Below, in pieces: positions 1-9,921 of a stretch of 12,179 nt of DNA. Below the pieces are notes generated by a model. That model worked only from the letters and a program-made list of their open reading frames with translations, did not search any database and had not been told where the DNA came from. Position 1 is the stretch's first letter. Each line of letters starts with the position of its first letter. Source of the stretch: Euperipatoides rowelli (Eukaryota; Onychophora; Udeonychophora; Euonychophora; Peripatopsidae); the NCBI GenBank assembly GCA_003024985.2, contig PXIH01S0011638.1. The stretch is one strand, 5' to 3'. Both the position numbers and the translations under genes were made by a program.

Positions 1-480
1 GATAATTTAAATTGCAGTAACAATGTGCTGTGAGATAATTTAAATTAAAGTTTGTTCATTCTAATGGCTGTTTCTGAAACATTCAGCTAGAAATATTTTA
101 AATATATGTTAAATATGAATTGTAATTATAATTAATCAAAACATGTTAAGCAACAATACATTTAATAAATATTTAAATGTAAAGTTTAATATATTTATGA
201 ATGGAATGAAAAGGAATGAGAAAATTAGGAATGATATGGGTTTAGACAGAAATATTCCTATTTTTATCAATATATTAGCTAACTGAAGCAATAATTAAAT
301 AAATTATGAAATAGTAACAGCATAGATAGATGAACAAATAAATAGAATAATAAAATGGCCTACCAGTAATAACAACTACTGTCTAAGGTAATAGTTAAAA
401 ACAAGAATCCTCAATTTTAGGAAAATTATGTAGTAACATAAACTAAACTATATACAGCCAAAGAACATTAAATGGCTTAC
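1..480 (-). other. CDC40: CDC40 intron, 3' part beyond window
   Basis: A+T-rich intron sequence follows the donor GTAAGC at 480-475. No open frame or exon of the next WD40 blades (LWEVY... in human) is visible. A 13-bp direct repeat, GATAATTTAAATT, occurs at 1-13 and 34-46. GGAATGA occurs three times at 203-209, 213-219 and 228-234. Neither clearly belongs to a transposon. Confidence 0.8.
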
Positions 481-695
481 TTTAACTTTACAATCCATAC
501 CACTTGATAAAATAAGATGCCCTGAAACAGGCACCCATCGTATTGCTGACACGCCTTTGGAATGTCCACTCCAGGTATGAATCAGTTTCTTTGGAATATA
601 GCATTTTTCTGGTGGCTCAGTTGCTCGCAAATTCACACCGACATCTTGAGGTATGTGTAAAAAGGAACGTCCTTGATAATCATAGGCGTCTTTGA
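481..695 (-). CDS. CDC40: CDC40/PRP17 internal coding exon (YDYQGRS block and start of first WD40 repeat)
   Basis: This 215-nt exon has two bases completing Ile, then 71 codons. Residues run [36 protein letters not shown], then [19 protein letters not shown] and [16 protein letters not shown]. The first half is the near-invariant CDC40 segment [18 protein letters not shown]...PPEKCY.PKK. The second half is the first blade of the propeller: GH in [11 protein letters not shown], and MDCKVK, which would continue as LW in the next exon. The acceptor is TATTTATTTCAG (AG at 697-696) and the donor is AAA|GTAAGC (GT at 480-479), phase 0. The remaining blades lie left of position 1. The longer minus-strand open frame (448-852) reads through both splice sites into intron. 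Confidence 0.97.
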
Positions 696-1561
696 CTGAA
701 ATAAATATAAAAATTATTTCAGAACGATGTTTAGTAAAATTTCTTATCATCACTAGTTTTATAGTTTGTAAGCTATTAATGCTTAAAAGCAAATTATAAA
801 CACAAATTAACAATAAAGCCAATGACAGAATGGAAAAAAAAAAGTCAACCACCGATAATTTGTAAGAGTAGTTTGAGGTAAATTGTACTAAATATTTGCT
901 TTTTAATGCAATTAATTAATAATTTATTTACTATTTACAATATTGGGTTATAAATTCCCTTTACTTGTTTCTTTTTTTAAAAAAAAAAAAAAAAAAACTC
1001 AAGCTGTCTAGATGCAAAAATATTCAGTGATTTTCTTTTCCTTTTCGTAGTTGACTAATAATATATTTCCTAGTGCCTTCCAGGTAAGAAACAATTGTGT
1101 AGAATAATTTTGATTCATAAAATTTCTGAACTACTGCAAGCATTTTACATTTAAGAGCAATATTCTGACAGTAAGAGCAATATGAATACTGTCAATATTA
1201 CTTCTCCCTAAACAATCTTGATGATAAAAAAAATTAGTTTACTCTTAAAGAAAAAAATAATGCAGACATTCAATACTTGGATTTGTTATAATAAACACCA
1301 CTTTTGTAAAGATATACAGTAGATTGCTGCAATCTTTTACCAAAATGGATATTCTTTTTTTTTCTGTTCTTATAATGGAGGTAAAAAAAATTTTTTTTTA
1401 GTCTGACTAAAGAGAAAAATTGCATATCACAATTTAAATAAATGAACCATACAAGATTTAACACTAAATGATTGCTCACTAATTTCTGCTAGAAATGTTC
1501 TTTATATACAGTAAGTACATAAAAAAAAAAGAAAGAAAAAAAAAAAGACTAGGATCCTTAC
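696..1561 (-). other. CDC40: CDC40 intron (866 nt)
   Basis: The GT-AG intron lies between the linker exon and the WD40 exon. It contains a T7A19 run at 972-997, several A- and T-runs (about 1355-1399 and 1521-1548), and TACAGTA words at 1315 and 1507. I see no coding potential; the minus-strand open frame at 1270-1479 is low-complexity Asn/Lys/Tyr/Leu sequence. Confidence 0.85.
972..997 (+). repeat. T7A19 homopolymer
   Basis: Seven T followed by nineteen A in an intron. No retroposed body or target duplication borders it, so I read it as simple sequence and not a poly(A) tail. Confidence 0.85.
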
Positions 1562-1658
1562 TGTGTAATGTGGTTTTCTCAACCATGGGCTTATCATCAG
1601 CCAGAACACCTCTCTTCTGCCGTTTAGCCATAATTTCATCTAATTCTACTTGCTCCTC
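1562..1658 (-). CDS. CDC40: CDC40/PRP17 internal coding exon (EEQ.ELDEI.AKRQK linker)
   Basis: This 97-nt exon encodes EEQVELDEIMAKRQKRGVLA and DDKPMVEKTTLH plus one base. It continues directly from AKPSD in the previous exon; human CDC40 reads AKPSEEEQKELDEITAKRQKK at this join. The acidic then basic linker leads into the conserved YDYQGRS block. The acceptor is TTGTTCTAG (AG at 1660-1659) and the donor is ACA|GTAAGG (GT at 1561-1560). It starts in phase 0 and leaves in phase 1, its last A joining TC of the next exon to make Ile. The middle (RGVLADDKPMVE) is the least conserved part against human, as expected for a linker. The exon is too short to appear as a long open frame and was found by homology and splice sites. 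Confidence 0.95.
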
Positions 1659-2844
1659 CTAGAACAATGAACATTAGGAGGAAATTAGAAAACTTACTGT
1701 ATGTTCAAGAAATTTTCTTTTACTTGAATGAATTCTAAAAATAAAAAGCTTTTAATTTTTTTTAAACTGTTTAATCAGAAAGCCTCACAATTAATTGTTA
1801 AAATAATATAGAAGAAAAAAATCCAAATTGATTATTTAATAACATAAATATTAGCTCATTGATAAAATTTAACATTTGTAACAGAGCTTCAAATTTAGTT
1901 GAAACAATCCAATTCAGGAACTCTTTTTTTTTACATATAAATGGACATTTCATAACAACTTAAAAAAATATTGATTTTTAGTACTCATTAGCTAAAAAAA
2001 ATATGAATCAGCAGCTTGCAAGCTGTTAATTTCAATTGGACTTCCCCTCCCCACCCAAAAAAAAAAAAAAAATTAAAACCATGGTAAAAAAATGTTTAAC
2101 GTCAAATATGGTGGTTAATTAGCAAGCATAAAAAATTTGAATTGTGATATATATATATACTTTTTTTTATCTGATCTACATAAGCACTGACAGTTTTCTT
2201 TTTGTTAGTTATTGTATATAAAATCGCTTTCATAGCAGTTTGCACTTTGAACCATGGCACTCTCAAAACTATTGGTTAAATTTTTAGGCCTGACGTTTTT
2301 AATGGCCAATTAATCTGAAAATGTATCGATCAATAATACTTGTCATTTTGAAATCTGATTGAATCTATTCAATTGTGCAGAAACACGATACTCATAAGAT
2401 TAATTACCATATCTCATACTGAACAACCTATTGTAGTTAGAAAGTCAAAAGGATGACCATATCATAATGTATGCCATTAGTATGAGCCTATAAAATCACA
2501 CGATTCTATACATTAAAATTAATTTACATATCCAACCATAATAGCACAAATAATGTTTGGTTAGAATCCAAAATGGCAGTGAGGGTATACTTCACTGAAT
2601 ATTTTTTTAAATCCTTTAAGGAAAGAAGTACACATACAGTACATGGCAAGCATAGAAATTTTCTTTAAATCAATTCAAGTTTAATGGTGGTGCATTTATT
2701 CAACAACAGTCCAGTCTCAGAACTTTGAGCATGAAATAAGTATAGATTACATGGTTGGCATTTTACAGTAACTTAACGTTAATTTTGGCAATTTTATTTT
2801 TGCTAAATTTATACAAATATTATTTTAGATTCAGCCCAACTTAC
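1659..2844 (-). other. CDC40: CDC40 intron (1,186 nt)
   Basis: This GT-AG intron is flanked by phase-0 boundaries. Its contents are simple: a C-rich then A16 run near 2042-2072, a short (AT)n near 2147-2159, and three TACAGTA/TACTGTA words (1695, 2635, 2764). No recognisable transposon or exon was seen. Confidence 0.85.
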
Positions 2845-2981
2845 ATCCGAAGGTTTGGCAACCCGTTTTTCATCTATGAACCTCGCCCATGGGCCTTGAA
2901 ACCCATCAATATCAGCAGGATTGTTAGCTTTTATTCTCCTCCTACTTTCTTTTTTTCTCGTACTTTCAAATACTGTTATTC
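2845..2981 (-). CDS. CDC40: CDC40/PRP17 internal coding exon (basic stretch and DGFQGPW block)
   Basis: This exon is 137 nt: two bases closing a Gly codon, then 45 codons. It reads ITVFESTRKKESRRRIKANN and then PADIDGFQGPWARFIDEKRV-AKPSD. The block DGF.GPWA...DEK.VAKPS is a hallmark of CDC40, and human is nearly identical there. The lysine/arginine cluster before it (residues 8-17 of the exon) is a plausible nuclear localisation signal; that is an inference. The acceptor is TGTTATAG|GA (AG at 2983-2982) and the donor is GAT|GTAAGT (GT at 2844-2843), close to the ideal U1 match. It exits in phase 0. The overlapping plus-strand open frame at 2755-2994 is a shadow of this exon. Confidence 0.96.
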
Positions 2982-4409
2982 CTATAACATATAAACAAAA
3001 ATTGAATAACATCATTATAAACAATATCCACAACAACAACAAAAGCTATAAATATGAAAATAACCATTCATTCATCATGAGTTTCCTGGTATTATAACTT
3101 TTGATATACAGTATAATTCTTTCTTAATACTTTGATCAAGATATACTGTACATATTTTAAATCCTACTTTATTGATTTAACTTAATTTAATTGTAAACAT
3201 GAATCTGATTTTTTTTTTGTATTGTGAACAAAAATGATTATATTAAATTCAATAACAAAAAACAGAAAAGCTGCACATTAATNTTATTTAATAACACCAA
3301 AGTAAGAAATATACTTTCTCTTATAGTTTTGTCATATTTACAACTCACTCAGAGTTCAAAATATTGGGTTCTCCTGAGTGTCTAGACAACTAATTTTTCC
3401 TTAGATTAACATAAAAATCTGTCTATCTCAGAGACAACCTTATTCTCCACTTGATAAATATTTTAATTCTTCTCAGTTCATCGTTATAAAATTATGTTTA
3501 TTTTACTGCATTAACAAACACTAGCAAAAGAAGTCGCCTAGTGTCTACAAATATCTCAGGCTGTTTGTGGATTAATTTGGAACTCCAGGTTTGCTGTACA
3601 GTTGGCCAGCAAGCTTAGGAGATACTTTATAATAAATTTTCAAAATTTTATCTTCAGGGCAGAGATGATTTTTTTTAAAAATTTAATAAATAGCCCATTT
3701 TGGACTATTTAATGAATAGTCGGATCTGCTTTAGCAGGGATTTCAAGTAGCAGCAGATTGTTAGAAATTAGCCAATTTAGCTTTTTAAAAAAATAATGAC
3801 GACACTCTGTTCAGATTCAATTATTTATTTAATAATCAATCAATAAAAGTTTTCTTCACATCATGCTTAATTACACTTCGTAAGCTGTGTAATATTTTCA
3901 TGTAATAGACAATCCTTCATTAAAGTATATTGATCTTTTATTATTGTCTTCATTAAAAAATTAATATGTTGTTTAACCAGAAACTTTTCACCAATTTTGT
4001 TAAAAATCATAGGGAATTAAATACAGTAGGATATAGGCTATATTGAAAAGATATCAACATTCAGAGTTATTGTTTCAAGAAAATATTTCCTTCATTTAAT
4101 TCAGTTCAATTTTAATAAAAAATATAAAAAGAAATTCTTAAAAATTATTAACAAGTTTAGCTTGGAAATGCAATTATCTGTGGATCATATTTTCATGATG
4201 TTTTTAAATAATAATAAAATCAAGTCTTGAAAATTGATTTTGGTTTAAATATTCATCAATAATGTTTTTATCTATTAGGTTTATGTTTTCAATTACTATA
4301 CTGTATATTCTGTATGCTGGAAATTTATTCCATTATGCATACTTGTCTCCAGAGATTTTGATGTTTTAATTGAGGGAAAGGAGAACAAGGAATGAAATCT
4401 TAGTTACTA

Positions 4410-4435
4410 CCCCCCCCCCCCCAAAAAAAAAAAAA
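4410..4435 (+). repeat. C13A13 compound homopolymer
   Basis: Thirteen C followed directly by thirteen A inside the long intron. This is a slippage-prone tract whose exact length may be a sequencing or assembly estimate. Confidence 0.9.
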
Positions 4436-5033
4436 GATTATTTTTAGAAAATGTCTACATTACCTAACTTAAAACCTTTAGCAGTATTAAAATTTATTCA
4501 ATTGATTATTAATGGCCGGATAAAATGTCTGGTCCCAATATAAGTCTTTTTTTTCTTTCTCTTGTTTAAAATGTACTAAAAAATTGCATTTGATGAAAAA
4601 AAAAACATATTTTCAGCCAAATAATTATTATTTTAATGTTTCTATCTAAACTTAATAGTCAATTCTACCAATAAATAAAAATGAAACATGTTTAAACTAT
4701 AGCTCTCATTCATAAAAACTATACCTTGTAATCATTCAAAATAAAATGGGCAATGAGATACTAACACTCGAGAAAATTATTTATATTAAATCTAACACAT
4801 GATAAATTAAATGGTTTAAGACCTTTTATTGTGTATTGGTCAGTCTCATTGAGATATGATTCTCATTTTATCTTTCCAATAAGGTTATTACCTTCTTTTG
4901 TTAACAAAATATCTTATCTGGATATCTAAAAAATAACCGGCTCACTTTCCATTATTAATTAGCCTAATATACTAACAAACAAGTGGTTTCTTGACCCAAT
5001 GTAGACCTTGGCCGGCCTGTTATGATAATCACT

Positions 5034-5282
5034 TAGGGTTGCCAATTGCATCAAATATGAAAAAAAGGACATGTAAATTTCCACCCTCGTTATGCATACC
5101 TAGTGGTGCACAGATATGGGCACATTTTATTAAAAAAGAACAAATAACCATCAACATTTTATCAGAAAAGGACACATTTTATCAAAAAATGACATCTTTT
5201 CTGATCTAAAAAATGACAAGAACAAAAAAGGCTGAAAAAAGGACTGTCCTTTCCAAAAAAAAGGGCAATTGGCAACCTTTTA
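5034..5282. mobile_element. MITE-like element with GGTTGCCAATTGC inverted ends
   Basis: GGTTGCCAATTGC near the left end (5037-5049) is repeated exactly, inverted, near the right end (about 5265-5277). The outer bases are TAGG on the left and TTTTA on the right. The interior of about 250 bp is A-rich, with repeated AAAAAGGACA-like and ACATTTTATCA units, and does not code. The short open frame spanning 4991-5209 crosses the left end and is not a gene. The terminal GGTTGCCAA is shared with the element at 11090-11457. No clear target duplication is visible, so superfamily and exact edges are open. Confidence 0.6.
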
Positions 5283-5662
5283 GATGTGCAGTGCATGCAC
5301 AGTTTTTGAAATTACATTGGTTAATGTTTCACTTTATAGCATAAAAAAAATAGTCCATAAAACTAGAAAAATAATTAATTAAATGTTAGACTAAAATTTT
5401 GCTAATTTTGGCCAGTCATAATTAGCTAACATGTTGATATTTTTTTAATATTGTACCACTTTAATAAGGTAAATGATAATTTCAGTAGTAATATTTGTTT
5501 TGGCTAGCAACATTTTATTTTTGCACCAATTATCAATAACGCTAATTTTGCTTTGCATCCAGCTTAAAACACTGCATAAAAGCAATATGGTATCAGTAAT
5601 CAGTTTCTTATAAAAATTAAATTTGCCCTTTAATTAACAAAGAATTTAAAAATACTTTCAGA

Positions 5663-6724
5663 TTGATTCAAGATACGCTAATCGTTAATCTTTCAGCCGC
5701 TTATGACATGGTTGATCATGACTTACTGATTGATAAGATGATNAAATACAAGTTTCCAAAATATTTAATTAAGTGGATTTATGACTTTTTGAAAAACAGA
5801 TTTATAGTGGTTGAACTTAATGATTTTAGATCAAAACCACATTTTATTAATCAAGGATTACCCCAGGGAAGTGCTTTCTCCAGCACTATTTAATATTTAC
5901 ATTAGGGACTCGCCACATAAATTTAAAAATAATATACTTACAGTACATACGCAGATAACATCAAAATTTATAATGAGAGTAGTACTATTGAATCAAGAAA
6001 ACATCTCCAAAGCGTTTTGAGATCTGTTAATGAATTTTGTAAAGAAAATCTTCTAACGATAAATAAAGACAAAACCAAAATTATCTACTTTGGGAAAAAT
6101 AATATGAAACAGAAATATTTTCTTGATGATACAAATAACTATGGTAGAGAAATATAAAGACCTAGGCATTATTTTTTATTATAGGCTGGAATTTTCTGAT
6201 CATATTGATTTCATGACTAATAATACCAAACTAAATTTGGATATTTATATAAAACAATAAAACATATGACACCTGATCTCTTTGAGTTAATATATGGGTA
6301 TTACATACAACCTTCAATCAATTATGGATCTTCCATATATAGTGTTAACAATAATACAGACAAAGTAAAAATGGAAGAGTCTTTTAGGAGGTTGACAAAA
6401 AAATTATTGGATTTAGGAATCTTAGTTTTGAAAGAAGATATAAAAGATTACAATTATTAATGCCTTATCAAAGAATTATTAAAAACTACCTTATATATAT
6501 GTTCAAAGAAATAGTGTTGAAGAAAAATAGACAAATTATTTTGCATCAATAGGGTGAATTTAAGATCAAATAAATATACCATTAAAATTGTTCATTGCAA
6601 TAGTAAATATAAAATAAAATCTGTTTTGCATAGAAACATTAACATGTGGAATAAAATACCAAGCTTTTTTAACAATTTTAAAATGTATATAGTTGATTTT
6701 GTAAAAGCAAATACAGAGATATAA
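5663..6724 (+). pseudogene. Reverse transcriptase remnant of the LINE, multiple frameshifts, active site YADN
   Basis: Successive frames show the RT blocks in the right order. They are NLSAAYDMVDHDLLIDKM (5690s on), GLPQGSA, then SPALFNIYI after a shift near 5873. Next, after a shift before 5948, comes YADNIKIY at 5948-5971, then FCKENLLTINKDKTKIIYFG. After the stop at 6155-6157, a new frame gives KYKDLGIIFYYRLEFSDHI. A further shift gives LYKTIKHMTPDLFELIYGYY and QPSINYGSSIYS. Then come NLSFERRYKRLQLLMPYQ and finally HRNINMWNKIPSFF, ending at a stop at 6722-6724. The catalytic YADD is YADN (AAC at 5957-5959), so one metal-binding Asp is lost. At least five frame breaks show it is long dead. 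Confidence 0.85.
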
Positions 6725-6907
6725 ACTGAATAACAGATGATAGGGAAAGTGTGATGTGGTAGCTATATGATACATACAAATGTTGAAATCCACTTTCTGT
6801 GTTTGTTTCTTTTCCTTTTGTTTGATTTGTTTGTTGTTGTTTTCTTGTTTAATATAGTCATTTTTTTTTCATTCTTTTGCTTTTGCTTGCAAGAGGGTAT
6901 CTTTGTT

Positions 6908-6941
6908 TGGATTTGCCTTGTTAAGAGCAAACTCAAATCCA
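6908..6941 (+). repeat. 3' stem-loop of the LINE
   Basis: TGGATTTG at 6908-6915 pairs perfectly with CAAATCCA at 6934-6941 across an 18-nt loop, about 70 bases before the element's A/T-rich end. Its place just before the tail fits the structure that CR1/L2-type reverse transcriptases recognise in their own RNA; that role is inferred. The perfect stem in an element whose coding part is badly decayed is notable. Confidence 0.5.
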
Positions 6942-7893
6942 CCTTATAGGTGACTAATGTATAGTCTATGACTTAAATCTTGAGTTAATAAATTAAAATT
7001 AAAATATTAAAGGTCTTTATTTTAATTTTGTAGCATCATAAAACAAAAGAATTAGAATGTTGGAGTATTAATAATGTATTTCAATAAAAAGAATGTTAGC
7101 ACCATAAATATAAATATTAAAAAGGCTTCTTTACAATTAATATATTGTGCCTGAAAAGAATTCTTTCAGATAAATAATTTAAAAAAGTACCTATATTTTT
7201 GTATATTGTAATTTTTTTGTTTGTTTTACTAATGAAAAAAAAAAAAGGTCAAATTTGTTTAAGATGAACTTTGATTCAAAACAGATTTTATTATCCCCTG
7301 AAATACATCTGAATGAGATTTCACTGTAAAGCCTATCTATTTTGTGCAAATAAGGAGTGTGGCGTCAAACTTACAGTACTGGTATATAATTTGCTTGTGA
7401 ATAAATATAAATAATGAACTTTATTGTAATGTATAAGTGAAAGACCTTTGTTGTTAATTTACTGTACCCATGATTGTATTATCCAACATTATCTGTAATG
7501 TCTGTTGGCTTTGTGAAAAACATAAAATTTATAGCATTAGGTGCAGTAAAAAAACAAAAACAAATCTTTTTTATAATACTGGAATAGCTTACTAAAATGA
7601 TTATGGTTTATTTTTTATTATTTTAAATTCCATGTGAGCAAAAAAAAAATTTTTTATGATGCAATATAAAAATACAAGAAAATTTATTTTCAATAGCTAT
7701 CTTTAGAATAATCACCATGTGTTTCTCAGAAAACATTCTATTCATATTTTATTTTTTTTAATTAGTCAACCAAAATTCAATCACAACCTTCATCAAGATC
7801 AAAATCTTCCTCAAAATACAATATCTAATATAAAAAAGATATAGTAATATTTATTATTTGCGCTTAATGCTATAAAATACTATAGGCCTATAC

Positions 7894-7980
7894 CCCGTGA
7901 TTTTTCTGCTTCATCCAAATGACCGACAAATCGTTTGCCTTCAGCGTAAGTTCCATCAACCGTTGGATCCAATGCATAAC
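7894..7980 (-). CDS. CDC40: CDC40/PRP17 internal coding exon (YALDP block), symmetric 87-nt exon
   Basis: The 87-nt exon completes the split Gly codon and then encodes YALDPTVDGT, YAEGKRFVGH and LDEAEKSR, ending with one base of the next Gly codon. It matches the CDC40 stretch recalled from human as GYALDP...YIGSVEEAEKNQG. The acceptor is ATTAATCAG (AG at 7982-7981), with little pyrimidine tract. The donor is GGG|GTATAG (GT at 7893-7892), weaker than the GTAAG donors of the other four exons. Both flanking introns are phase 1 and the length is a multiple of three, so skipping would keep the frame. The following intron is the longest in the window, about 4.9 kb. Confidence 0.94.
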
Positions 7981-9791
7981 CTGATTAATGGATAAGAGCT
8001 ATGTTAGGTGTGTTAGTTTAAAATAATAAATATATAACATTTGAATGATTTAGCAAGTCTTAACCATTGCTAGTATCAGCTGAGAGCAGTAAAATATTTT
8101 ATTTGTAAGAATGTGCTCTCATCATAACATTAGCATAAAAATTAATTAAAAAAAAAAACTAAGTGGGAGGTTGGTTAGTGATAGTGATTTAGCATAATAA
8201 AAATTGGCTAATTTGGTTAACATCATTGCAAAAACTTGTGATGTAAAATAAAAAAAAAGAATGCAAAATTCGGGAATGAGATTCTTGGAAGTAAAATACA
8301 TTACTGGCAAATGAAAGAGTAGTAAAACATTAAGTGCTCTCTGTGGTGGAAAATGAGAAGTATTAAAATGAATAATGCTTCACCTACGATTTCTAAATTT
8401 GGGCTTTAATTGGACAGACTTAAACAAGAACGATGTGAGGGAGATACTGTAGGTATGATTAAACAAAAATATCAATACTTCATTTAGGAAATTAAAATTT
8501 GGGAAATAGATGAATGGAAATAAAATAATAAATTCAGGGGCAACTGAAACTTGATCTGTAAGCAAAGTGAGATCTACAACATTTCAGAGGTGACAAGGCA
8601 TATTTCTGGGAGACCTAAAATATATTCATTCATAAGGGACTATAATTTATTACATAACCTCATTTTAATTATTAAGTGCTAGATATCATAAAAGATCTTT
8701 TTAAAAGCTTGTTTAACTATTTACTATTTTTTTATAATAATATTGATTAATACTGATACATAAAATAGGTCATAGTTTACAGAATTCTTTAGTTTAAAAT
8801 CTTAGGAGCCTTTTTTTATATTCAATAAAAAGAAGAAAAATTGAGATTTTTTTTAATATGGCACTCAAAAACTATTAAAATGTACTAGATGTAGGAATAG
8901 ACTATATCACATGATGTTAATGTCAATTTTGTTCTACAATTCAAATTTGATATTTATAAAAAATAAGAGGAAATAAGGAAATTATACAAGGATTCTTTTA
9001 TAACAGAATGAAAATGCTGGAATTAAAAATATATACACAGCTGCTTCCTCTAACATGTAATAACATAACCGAGTAGCAAAATCACCACTGTACGAGAGCT
9101 CACTATATTTGTCTGTTGTACGCTATTACTCTAAATTTCTAAAAAAATATTATTATTCTGTTAACTTTTTTACAGGTGACAAATGACACATAAAAATAAG
9201 ATTTATACCAATAAATGATAATCTTTGACTTTTTTCAGACTAAATGAATACAAATTATAACTACTTAAATGGAACCTAGTTCAAGTTCAAGTTGATATGA
9301 GGCCAAAGGTTACTACGGTAATTACAGTTATAACACTGGTAATAATTTTCATAAGCTTTTTATAAACTTATTTTCACTAAAACAAATGTTCAAAGTACAG
9401 TAATGCTGCTGTTGAAATGACATCTATTTTGTGAGACGAGGGATCAAGATATTTAAAAAAAAAATGTGATTAATGCCATAAATCATTTTTCTTGTTTTTA
9501 TTCTAAAACAATACGGTATGTCATATAAGCATAACTGCTATATTAGTGGTACAAGTTAGTAAATAATGTCATCAGCAATGTAAGAATAAAACCTACTTGT
9601 CAACAAGAGTGATGATGTCCTAATTTTATTTTCTAAATTTAGGGAGGGTAGTGGAATTTTAATTTTGTTTACTAAATATAAGGAGAAGTATTAAGATTTA
9701 ATTTTCCAGATAAATGAGGAGGGGGGGGGGTACTATTATTAATATAACTACACGCTGCATGTGTTTTATCAGTTTGTGCATTACTTCTTAC
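7981..9791 (-). other. CDC40: CDC40 intron (1,811 nt)
   Basis: GT-AG intron, phase 1. I found no exon, RNA gene or recognisable transposon. The minus-strand open frame at 8380-8565 is Phe/Leu/Ile/Asn-rich and resembles nothing known to me. A G10 run occurs at 9721-9730, close upstream of the exon edge. TACTGTA/TACAGTA words are at 8445 and 9396. Confidence 0.8.
9721..9730 (+). repeat. G10 homopolymer
   Basis: Ten consecutive G (C10 on the CDC40 sense strand), 62 bases from the nearest CDC40 exon edge, on its donor side. Unusual in such A+T-rich sequence. Confidence 0.85.
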
Positions 9792-9921
9792 CATAACTAG
9801 CGAATGTCCGCCTCTGATTTTCAAAATGAAAATCGTTCATGTGGGCTGTTTCTACATAGCCACTCAACATATTTTTGGGAGCCTTCTGCTGATTGGTTTT
9901 AAAAGGATTTTCTGGTCCAAT
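9792..9921 (-). CDS. CDC40: CDC40/PRP17 internal coding exon (N-terminal region, GPENPF block)
   Basis: This is the most 5' exon of the gene visible here: 130 nt, 43 codons plus one base. It encodes IGPENPFKTN, then NMLSGYVETAHMNDFHFENQ and RRTFASY. From memory, this matches the animal CDC40 segment FGPENPF...NMLSGYAEPAHINDF...RRTFATYG almost residue for residue. CDC40 is a nuclear spliceosome protein acting around the second transesterification step; its long N-terminal arm threads through the spliceosome core and its C-terminus is a WD40 propeller. The acceptor is a T-run ending TTTTTTTAG (AG at 9923-9922) and the donor is G|GTAAGA (GT at 9791-9790). The exon starts in phase 0 and leaves in phase 1; the split Gly codon is completed by the next exon. 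Preceding exons, coding about the first 90 residues by comparison with the human protein, were not found up to the window end. Confidence 0.95.

Larger units (their letters stand above)
5663..7011 (+). mobile_element. 5'-truncated, degraded non-LTR retrotransposon (CR1/L2-like LINE)
   Basis: The stretch contains the C-terminal two thirds of a LINE reverse transcriptase in broken frames, followed by a 3' untranslated region. That region is T-rich (about 6785-6890), has a stem-loop at 6908-6941 (8-bp TGGATTTG/CAAATCCA stem, 18-nt loop), and ends in an A/T-rich tail with repeated ATTAAA-like units (about 6987-7011). A hairpin plus short tail repeat at the 3' end is usual for CR1- and L2-type LINEs, which truncate at the 5' end on insertion. 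The 5' limit is uncertain because nothing recognisable precedes about 5680. No target duplication was identified. The clade is judged only from motif style. The element is antisense to CDC40. Confidence 0.8.
2982..7893 (-). other. CDC40: CDC40 intron (about 4.9 kb), carrying transposon remnants
   Basis: This is the longest intron in the window, phase 1 on both sides. It holds a MITE-like element (about 5034-5282) and a LINE remnant (about 5663-7011), annotated separately. The stretches 3000-5030, 5290-5660 and 7012-7890 show nothing coding. They contain homopolymer runs (C13A13 at 4410-4435), a small perfect hairpin at 3703-3721 (GACTATT/AATAGTC, 5-nt loop), and ambiguous bases at 3283 and 5743. 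Confidence 0.85.
481..9921 (-). other. CDC40: CDC40 gene body present in this window (five exons, both ends missing)
   Basis: The five exons total 666 nt and 222 codons without a stop or frame break. They correspond to about residues 93 to 315 of the roughly 580-residue human protein, counted from memory. The introns between exons are about 1,811, 4,912, 1,186 and 866 nt, in transcription order. Conservation without frameshifts, plus functional splice sites at every junction, marks this as a working gene and not a processed copy. No promoter, start codon, stop codon or poly(A) signal of the gene is inside the window. I see no second gene sharing the interval. Confidence 0.95.

Noticed and set aside
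448-852. A 134-codon minus-strand protein taken as one gene
   Set aside because: Only residues from the 481-695 exon are CDC40; the rest is intron read through the GTAAGC donor and TTTCAG acceptor.
972-997. Poly(A) run as the tail of a processed pseudogene or SINE
   Set aside because: No recognisable retroposed body upstream and no flanking target duplication.
2755-2994. Plus-strand open frame of 79 codons
   Set aside because: It lies opposite the well-supported CDC40 exon at 2845-2981 and encodes no recognisable protein.
4991-5209. Plus-strand open frame of 72 codons
   Set aside because: It crosses the left edge of the MITE-like element and runs into its A-rich interior; no family resemblance.
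6767-6949. Plus-strand open frame with hydrophobic Phe/Leu/Val-rich sequence
   Set aside because: This is the T-rich 3' untranslated part of the LINE remnant; the apparent membrane segment comes from TTT/TTG runs.
8380-8565. Minus-strand open frame in the 1.8-kb intron
   Set aside because: Low-complexity composition expected of A+T-rich intron, and no conserved motif.
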